From contig JAURXC010000340.1 of NCBI GenBank assembly GCA_030654645.1, forward strand, positions 1 through 9,482: a stretch of 9,482 nucleotides of DNA, written 5' to 3'. Origin of the DNA: Deltaproteobacteria bacterium (GTDB lineage Bacteria > Desulfobacterota > Desulfuromonadia > Geobacterales > Pseudopelobacteraceae). Below the pieces are notes generated by a model, which worked only from the letters and a program-made list of their open reading frames with translations, did no database searches and was not told where the DNA came from. The position numbers were made by a program, and so were the translations under genes. This document shows positions 1-4,672 of this stretch, piece after piece (the stretch's first letter is position 1; every line of letters begins with the position of its first letter).

Positions 1-816
1 GGCGAAGAGCATTGTGCCGACCCGGGCCGGATCGATGCCGCGGGCCAGCAGGTCATCCAGCATGCGCGGGAACTCGCGGTAGTTGTCGCGGGTATAGTTG
101 CCCCCCAGCTGCAGCAGCACGATCTTGTGGATATCCAGCACGTTGCGCAGGATCGCTTCATAGCTCCCCAGCCCGGAGACAAATGGGCGGCTTCGGTCGT
201 GCAGCTGCTGCGGGCCGTCGATGGTCACCTTGGCCCCGGAGAGCCCCAAGGAAAGCAGCTCCTCGGCGCAGGCGCGGTTCAGCAGCGTGCCATTGGTGAC
301 CAGCGAGAAGCCGAAGGCCACCCCGCGCTCGCGGGCGGCCTGGCCCAGCGGACGGGCAATGGCACGGATCAGGTCGAGGGAGAGCAGCGGCTCGCCGCCG
401 TAGAAGGTCAGCCGCAGCGACTGCCCCTTTTCAATCCGCTCGCTACGGATGCTCTCCACCAGCAGCGCAGAGGTGTCGGCGCTCATGTAGTGTTGGCCGC
501 GGAAACCGTCCTCGTAGCAGTAGGGGCAGTCCAGGTTGCAGTCCAGGTTGAGCACCACCACGGCGCTGAAAGGTGTATTGGCGCGGGGGGTGTCGAAGAT
601 CGTGCGCAGCCGCTCGCGCTCGGCGGCCCGGTCCGGGGTCAGGATGTCGAGCCGGGCCAGGATCTCGCGCTCCTCATCGGGCAGCGTGCCGTTGCTGGCC
701 GCCTGCAGCAGTTCGTCCGGCAGCAGCACCACCGCCGAGCGCAGGGTGGAGTAGACCAGGTTCATCCCGGGCCGCTCCGGGCAGGGGTAGATCTTCAGAT
801 AGTTGGACAGCTGCAT
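1..816 (-). CDS. Radical SAM/SPASM peptide maturase, geopeptide-type (partial, C-terminus beyond the window edge)
   Basis: This is a radical S-adenosylmethionine enzyme expected to modify the small peptide encoded just upstream. 272 residues are visible. An N-terminal region of about 80 residues (begins MQLSNYLKIYPCPERPG) precedes the radical SAM core. The core opens with the CxxxCxxC cluster-binding motif (CNLDCPYC; C93, C97, C100), which binds the [4Fe-4S] that cleaves SAM. The SAM-contacting GGEP motif follows (FYGGEPLL, 140-143), then LVTNGTLL (about 172-179) and KVTIDGP (about 196-202), in the order usual for SPASM-type maturases. The ATG at 816 is preceded by GGAG seven bases upstream. 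The frame is open to base 1, so the C-terminal SPASM part, with its auxiliary cluster cysteines, lies outside and is not seen. The gene is co-directional with the 33-residue peptide gene and separated from it by a terminator and a hairpin. That it belongs to the 'geopeptide radical SAM maturase' group rests on context and recall; radical SAM membership is very secure. Confidence 0.93.
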   Translation of the reverse strand, partial: MQLSNYLKIYPCPERPGMNLVYSTLRSAVVLLPDELLQAASNGTLPDEEREILARLDILTPDRAAERERLRTIFDTPRANTPFSAVVVLNLDCNLDCPYCYEDGFRGQHYMSADTSALLVESIRSERIEKGQSLRLTFYGGEPLLSLDLIRAIARPLGQAARERGVAFGFSLVTNGTLLNRACAEELLSLGLSGAKVTIDGPQQLHDRSRPFVSGLGSYEAILRNVLDIHKIVLLQLGGNYTRDNYREFPRMLDDLLARGIDPARVGTMLFA

Positions 817-864
817 GTATGGTCTCCAAGGGTGGATGTAAAGCCTCACTCTTTAGTAAGTTAA

Positions 865-901
865 AAGTTATTTTCTGCTGTTTTCAGGCAGAAAATAACT
901 T
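865..901. repeat. Perfect 14-bp inverted repeat (hairpin) in the leader of the maturase gene
   Basis: AAGTTATTTTCTGC at 865-878 is matched exactly by GCAGAAAATAACTT at 888-901, with nine bases between. The inner bases can add a TG/CA pair with a TTTT tetraloop on the plus strand. TTAA tracts flank both ends (861-864 and 904-907), with a two-base offset. It sits about 50 bases upstream of the maturase start. No T-run of terminator type follows on either strand, so an operator, an mRNA processing or stability element, or an attenuator stem is more likely than a simple terminator. Confidence 0.85.
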
Positions 902-936
902 CGTTAACGCACTTATCCTGTTTATCAGGGTTAAGA

Positions 937-954
937 GAGGGGGAACGAGGGGGA
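937..954. repeat. Short tandem repeat GAGGGGGA x2
   Basis: GAGGGGGA occurs at 937-944 and again at 947-954, separated by AC. The unit lies in the non-coding spacer between the peptide terminator and the maturase hairpin. G-run or C-run spacers of this kind are, from recall, common between Geobacter genes. No function can be assigned. Confidence 0.5.
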
Positions 955-980
955 TTTGATTTTGATTCTTGAATGGGTAC

Positions 981-1006
981 AAAAAAAGGGGGATCGCTCC
1001 CCCTTT
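981..1006 (-). terminator. Rho-independent terminator/attenuator after the peptide gene
   Basis: Read on the minus strand, AAAGGGGG (complement of 999-1006) pairs with CCCCCTTT (complement of 985-992) around a six-base loop, and a run of seven T closes it (981-987, partly in the stem). It begins about 24 bases past the peptide stop and lies between the peptide and its maturase. It would let the precursor be made in large excess over the enzyme, with some read-through into the maturase gene. Confidence 0.87.
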
Positions 1007-1030
1007 CCTTGAACCTGTAAACGGAATCGA

Positions 1031-1132
1031 TTACACAAGCGGAATGAGAGACAGCGCACAGCAGGCTGCCAGCGGTCCCTCGAATGCGCAATCGTTGCCT
1101 TTTTCCAGTACTACCAGGGTGCTCGTTTTCAT
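1031..1132 (-). CDS. Small RiPP precursor peptide, 33 aa (geopeptide-like)
   Basis: A 33-residue peptide begins MKTSTLVVLEKGND and ends CAFEGPLAACCALSLIPLV before a TAA stop. A charged N-terminal half resembles a leader, and the hydrophobic C-terminal half carries three cysteines (C15, C24, C25) and a GPLAACC motif as the likely modified core. The frame stays open upstream, but the ATG at 1132 has a strong ribosome binding site (GAGGAG about ten bases before it), whereas the upstream extension is Arg/Pro-rich and looks non-coding. A sigma70-like promoter lies about 120 bases upstream, and a rho-independent terminator follows the stop by about 24 bases. The next gene on the same strand is a radical SAM maturase. 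Small size, cysteine-rich core, own expression signals and adjacent maturase are the standard signature of a RiPP precursor. I recall similar short peptides beside such enzymes in Geobacter ('geopeptide'), with no known product. The modification and final function are unknown. Confidence 0.83.
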   Translation of the reverse strand: MKTSTLVVLEKGNDCAFEGPLAACCALSLIPLV

Positions 1133-1211
1133 CTGTTTAGGTCTCCTCAGTTGGTGTGGTATTATCCGCGGGGGACGCCCTCGCCTTCCCGTCGGTTGTG
1201 AAGCAGTCTCC

Positions 1212-1236
1212 ATTTCCGCCAAATGCATGGGGAAAT
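1212..1236 (-). promoter_or_regulatory. Hairpin in the 5' leader of the peptide mRNA
   Basis: On the minus strand ATTTCCCCA pairs with TGGCGGAAAT as nine base pairs with one bulged C and a six-base loop. A weaker GC-rich hairpin lies downstream at about 1168-1184. The leader is long and structured for a 33-codon gene. It may stabilise the mRNA or bind a regulator. I do not recognise a known riboswitch class in it. Confidence 0.45.
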
Positions 1237-1253
1237 CTTTACCAAGTCAAGCC

Positions 1254-1280
1254 TTTATAGCATGATACGCCAATTGTCAA
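1254..1280 (-). promoter_or_regulatory. Sigma70-like promoter for the peptide gene
   Basis: On the minus strand a perfect -35 TTGACA (1275-1280) is followed after 15 bases by TATAAA (1254-1259). TGC sits directly before the -10, making it an extended -10, which can offset the short spacer. Transcription would begin near 1247 and give a 5' leader of about 115 bases before the peptide start. Confidence 0.6.
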
Positions 1281-1423
1281 GCATATATAACTGTTTTTTA
1301 AAATATGTTTGTAAACTTAACGATTTAATATGATTGTGTAATCCGGATGATTTTAGTCGGGATTCGCCGCTGCCTTATTTTTCTTTCCGGCGGTTACGCG
1401 AAAATTTCAGCGTGCCGTTTTGG

Positions 1424-1452
1424 TTGATATTTTGACAGATTGCACCTATAGT
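1424..1452 (+). promoter_or_regulatory. Sigma70-like promoter for the signalling operon
   Basis: TTGATA (1424-1429) and TATAGT (1447-1452) are separated by 17 bases, close to the sigma70 consensus on both elements. The predicted start of transcription, near 1459, leaves a leader of about 28 bases before the GTG start at 1488. A better -35 (TTGACA, 1432-1437) is present but has no -10 at suitable spacing. Confidence 0.55.
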
Positions 1453-1487
1453 TGCCCGACTATTTGAATGTCCTGAGAAAATGACCC

Positions 1488-2354
1488 GTGCCCAAAATCA
1501 TCCTTTATGCCTTGCCATACATCCTGTTGACCTGCCTGTCCTGCCATGCGGCGGATGTGCTGATCATTGCCGACGCCCAGCTCAAGCCGGTTATGGAAGT
1601 AACCCTGGGAATGCGCAAGACCCTGCATGCCTCAACCAAAACCTATTCTCCGGGAGAGGTGCGCGGCAACCTGACCGCCATTTTGCAAAAGGAGGAGGCG
1701 CGGGTGGTGGTGGCGCTGGGGCGCGAGGCTCTGGCCGAAGCGCTGACCCTGCCCCAATCGATTCCGGTGATTTATGACATGGTGGTGACACCGCCGGCCG
1801 TCAGTCGCTCCAATACGGTCGGCTTCTTCATGGCAACCCCGGCCGGGGAGTACGCCGAACTGGTGCGGAACCATCTGCCGGGCCTGAAACAGGTGTCGGT
1901 GGTGGGCAGCCGTACATTACTGAACCTCCTGGCCGGTGATCTTTCCTACCCGCTAAACTCGCACACCGTGAACAATACCGTCGAATTCGTCAATATGGTC
2001 AAACAGCTGGATAATGCCGACGCGATCCTGCTGTTGCCGGACAGCGGCATCATGACCGCAACCGCGATGGAAGAGGCCTACTTGCTCTCTTTCCGGCGGC
2101 GGATTCCGCTTCTGGGCATTTCCGAGCGGCATGTCAAGGAGGGGGCGCTGCTGGCGCTGGTGGTGGATATGGTCAATGTCGGCCGGGTGATCGGCGAGTA
2201 TGCCACCAGGGCTCTGAAAAGTGGCAGCGTCGGCCAGCAGTCGGCCTTCCCGCCGCGCAAGTTCGACCTGTACCTGAATATGGGCACAGCCCGCAAGATG
2301 CGTCTGAATATTCCGGATGAGCTCGTACGCATGGCCAGAAAGGCCTATCCATGA
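1488..2354 (+). CDS. ABC-type substrate-binding protein (COG2984/TrpX-like) without transporter partners; likely kinase co-sensor
   Basis: This is a periplasmic solute-binding protein of 288 residues. The N-terminus (MPKIILYALPYILLTC) is a Sec signal peptide with likely cleavage after SCHA (residue 21); a lipobox is not convincing. The mature protein has the two-lobed pattern of the COG2984 'ABC-type uncharacterized transport, periplasmic' family: ADVLIIADAQLKP at the start, VVALGREALAEAL (74-86) and IPVIYDMVV (92-100), VGFFMATPAGEYAEL (111-125), DAILLLPDSGIMT (178-190) and the closing LYLNMGTARKMRLNIPDELV (261-280). The start is GTG: an in-frame TGA lies just two codons upstream, and no ATG falls before the signal peptide. 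No permease or ATPase gene accompanies it. Its stop overlaps the start of a membrane histidine kinase gene (ATGA), so it more likely presents a ligand to that kinase than feeds a transporter. The ligand is unknown; relatives bind aromatic amino acids or other small molecules. Confidence 0.85.
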   Translation: MPKIILYALPYILLTCLSCHAADVLIIADAQLKPVMEVTLGMRKTLHASTKTYSPGEVRGNLTAILQKEEARVVVALGREALAEALTLPQSIPVIYDMVVTPPAVSRSNTVGFFMATPAGEYAELVRNHLPGLKQVSVVGSRTLLNLLAGDLSYPLNSHTVNNTVEFVNMVKQLDNADAILLLPDSGIMTATAMEEAYLLSFRRRIPLLGISERHVKEGALLALVVDMVNVGRVIGEYATRALKSGSVGQQSAFPPRKFDLYLNMGTARKMRLNIPDELVRMARKAYP

Positions 2355-4672
2355 AGCTATTGAGCCTGAAAATGACCTTCCGCGTCAAGGCGCTGCTATT
2401 CATGATCCCGCTCTTGCTGCTGATTTCATTTTTCCATACCTGGGAGTCGATCCGGGCCGGCAAGGGGGTCATCCGCAGTGAAATCATCAAACGCGCCGAA
2501 GCGATCACCACTCTGGCGACCAAGATCGGCGAGCTGCCGATTCTTTCGGGCAATCCGGAACTGTTGAAGAGCACTGCCGCTTTCCTCAGGTCCAACACCG
2601 AGGTGGCGACCGTCACCTTTTATGACAACAGGATGACGCCGCTGATTCATAACGGCCCGGCGTTGGCCCGCCATCTGACCACTCCCCCCACATCACCGGC
2701 GCTCTCAATGTCCGAGGAAAAAGCCGCATTTGTCTTTTACGCACCGGTATTCACCGAGAAGCTGCAGGATGATTTCGATATCATCAGCGGTATGGATAGC
2801 GGGCAGAAGGTCAAGGAAACCATCGGCTGGATCAGGATCAGTTTTTCCAAGGCAACGCTGCGCGAGAACGAACGGCGCATCGTTGCGCGCGGCGTTGCGC
2901 TGTCACTGGCCTTCGCAACGGCCAGCTGCCTGGCGGCCTTTTTCTTGATGGGGGTGGCCACCCGACCGCTGCGCCAGATCGTCAGGATGGCCGATGACGT
3001 CTCCCACGGTGATTTCAGCCGCGAGTTCGAAATCCACCAGCAAGACGAGGTGGGTGCTCTGGCCAGTTCGTTCTCGGCGATGCGCCACACCATTCGCATG
3101 GTTCTGCAGGAGACGGACGGGCTGATCGTCGCGGTGCAGGAAGGGCGACTGGACAGCCGCAGCGATGCGGGCCGGTTCGAGGGGGAATGGCACAATCTGG
3201 TGCAGGGGGTAAATGACCTGGCCGGGGCGTTTGCCAAGGGGGTGGTGGAGTTGCAGACCGCGAAGGTTGCGGCCGAAACCGCCAACCGCGCCAAGAGCGA
3301 GTTTCTGGCCAGCATGAGCCACGAACTGCGCACGCCGCTGAACGCGATCCTCGGTTATGCCCAGATCCTGAAACGCCAGGAAAACCTGAACGAGACCCAG
3401 CGCCAGCAGCTCGAAATCATGCGCAGCAGCGGCGAGCACCTGCTGACACTGATTAACGATATCCTGGATGTTGGCAAGATCGAGGCTCGCAAGATGGATA
3501 TCGAGCAGTTTGCTTTCGACTTGCCGGCTCTTGTGCGGCAGGCCCTTAACCTGACCCGTTTGAACGCCGAGGAGAAAGAGCTGCTCTTCCAGTACCAGGA
3601 GGTATCGCCATTACCGCAGTACGTACGCGGGGATGAGCGCAAGCTGCGCCAGATCCTGTTGAACCTGCTCTCCAACGCGGTCAAGTATACCCAAAAGGGA
3701 AGCGTGACCCTGCGTGTGGCCTATGATCATCAAGGGGGAGGTGTCTTCCGCTGTGATGTAATTGATACCGGAGAGGGGATCCCGTCCGACAAGTTGGAAG
3801 CGATCTTCGAACCGTTTACCCAGCTGGCCGGCAAAGGTCAGCCGCGCCAGGGTACAGGGCTCGGGCTGAATATCACCCGCCATCTGTTGGAACTGATGGA
3901 TGGCAGCTTGACCGTGGAGAGCGAACTGGGCAAAGGGAGCGTCTTCCGTATGCAACTGTCGCTGCCGCCGGTAACCGACCCGGAACATATCCTGGAGAAG
4001 GGTGAGTTGTCGGTAACCGGTTATCTTGGTGAGCGTAAAAGCATCCTGGTGGTTGATGATAATGTGGGCAACACCTCGCTGCTGGTTTCACTGCTGGACC
4101 CGCTTGGGTTCAAGGTTACTACCGCTTCAAACGGGCAGGAAGCGCTGGATATGGTGAATGAACAACAGCCGGATCTGGTGCTGATGGACCTGGTGATGCC
4201 GGTGATGGATGGACTGGTCGCGGCCCGCTTGATGCGCTCCAATCCGCTGCTGGACCGGACCGGGATTATCGGCGCATCGGCCTCGGTTACCGACAGCGAA
4301 CAGAGGAACGAGTTTATCGAGATCTGCGACGATTTCGTGCTGAAGCCGATCTGCATCGACCTGTTGCTGGAAAAAATCGGTTGCCGGCTGGGGATAGAGT
4401 GGGAAACCGTGGAATTCGTCACCCCGGTCAGGGAATCGTTTGTCTCTTTGGACGGCCAGGAACCATTGGCGCCCCCTTCATCAGAGCTTGACGAGCTTTA
4501 TGATCTGGCCATGAGGGGAGACATGTCGGGAGTGGAAGAGTGGGCCGTCGCACTGGAAGCAGCGGATGCCCGATATCATAATTTTGCCGGCCGGCTCAAG
4601 GAGCTTGCCGGGAGCTGCAAGACCAAGGCTTTGCTGGCACTGGTTAATCAATGTCGTGGAGAAAAAATATGA
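2351..4672 (+). CDS. Membrane hybrid sensor histidine kinase (sensor-HAMP-HisKA-HATPase-REC)
   Basis: The 773-residue inner-membrane kinase autophosphorylates and passes phosphate to its own receiver. A first membrane segment (about 13-29) and a second (about 181-203) enclose a periplasmic domain of about 150 residues, possibly Cache-like. A HAMP domain follows (about 202-253), then a second HAMP-like stretch (about 254-300, IVAVQEGRLDSRSDAGRFEG). The dimerisation/phosphoacceptor domain has SHELRTPL with H324. The ATP-binding domain has the N box (LLNLLSNAVKY, 436-446), DTGEGIP (472-478) and GTGLGLNI (501-508). The receiver (about 563-680) has the acidic pair D569/D570, phosphoacceptor D613 in LMDLVMPVMDG, and K665. 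A helical tail (about 710-768) resembles the C-terminal extension of other hybrid kinases; it lacks an HPt histidine motif. It overlaps both neighbours by ATGA, so three-gene co-translation is likely. The preceding binding protein is the probable input to the periplasmic domain. Confidence 0.95.
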   Translation: MKLLSLKMTFRVKALLFMIPLLLLISFFHTWESIRAGKGVIRSEIIKRAEAITTLATKIGELPILSGNPELLKSTAAFLRSNTEVATVTFYDNRMTPLIHNGPALARHLTTPPTSPALSMSEEKAAFVFYAPVFTEKLQDDFDIISGMDSGQKVKETIGWIRISFSKATLRENERRIVARGVALSLAFATASCLAAFFLMGVATRPLRQIVRMADDVSHGDFSREFEIHQQDEVGALASSFSAMRHTIRMVLQETDGLIVAVQEGRLDSRSDAGRFEGEWHNLVQGVNDLAGAFAKGVVELQTAKVAAETANRAKSEFLASMSHELRTPLNAILGYAQILKRQENLNETQRQQLEIMRSSGEHLLTLINDILDVGKIEARKMDIEQFAFDLPALVRQALNLTRLNAEEKELLFQYQEVSPLPQYVRGDERKLRQILLNLLSNAVKYTQKGSVTLRVAYDHQGGGVFRCDVIDTGEGIPSDKLEAIFEPFTQLAGKGQPRQGTGLGLNITRHLLELMDGSLTVESELGKGSVFRMQLSLPPVTDPEHILEKGELSVTGYLGERKSILVVDDNVGNTSLLVSLLDPLGFKVTTASNGQEALDMVNEQQPDLVLMDLVMPVMDGLVAARLMRSNPLLDRTGIIGASASVTDSEQRNEFIEICDDFVLKPICIDLLLEKIGCRLGIEWETVEFVTPVRESFVSLDGQEPLAPPSSELDELYDLAMRGDMSGVEEWAVALEAADARYHNFAGRLKELAGSCKTKALLALVNQCRGEKI

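Larger units (their letters stand above)
1133..1487. other. Divergent intergenic region between peptide locus and signalling operon
   Basis: This 355-base stretch holds no convincing gene. It contains the structured leader of the peptide mRNA (about 1133-1247), a minus-strand promoter (1254-1280) and a plus-strand promoter (1424-1452). The middle part (about 1281-1420) is AT-rich at first and then mixed, with small inverted repeats such as GTTT/AAAC (1307-1316) and CGCCG/CGGCG (1365-1369 with 1388-1392). Any of these could be regulator sites, but none matches an operator I recognise. Confidence 0.7.

Noticed and set aside
127..864. Long open frame on the plus strand opposite the radical SAM gene
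   Set aside because: The minus-strand frame has all radical SAM motifs in order. The plus-strand product has no recognisable family and follows from high GC content at third positions.
1133..1228. N-terminal extension of the small peptide to 65 residues
   Set aside because: The extension is Arg/Pro-rich, lacks a good ribosome binding site and overlaps the leader. The internal ATG at 1132 has GAGGAG at proper distance.
1133..1250. GEMM-type cyclic-di-nucleotide riboswitch in the peptide leader
   Set aside because: Geobacter has many, so I looked for the conserved core segments, but they are not visible on the minus strand.
1365..1392. CGCCG/CGGCG inverted repeat as a terminator
   Set aside because: The stem is only five base pairs with an 18-base loop, no gene ends into it, and the T-rich stretch is inside the loop.
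1488..1560. Lipoprotein signal on the substrate-binding protein
   Set aside because: Cys16 and Cys19 are not preceded by a proper lipobox. Cleavage after SCHA by signal peptidase I fits better.
4480..4672. HPt domain at the C-terminus of the first hybrid kinase
   Set aside because: The tail is helical, but the only histidine (YHNF) is not in an HPt-like motif, and the pattern matches the non-HPt tail common after receivers in hybrid kinases.
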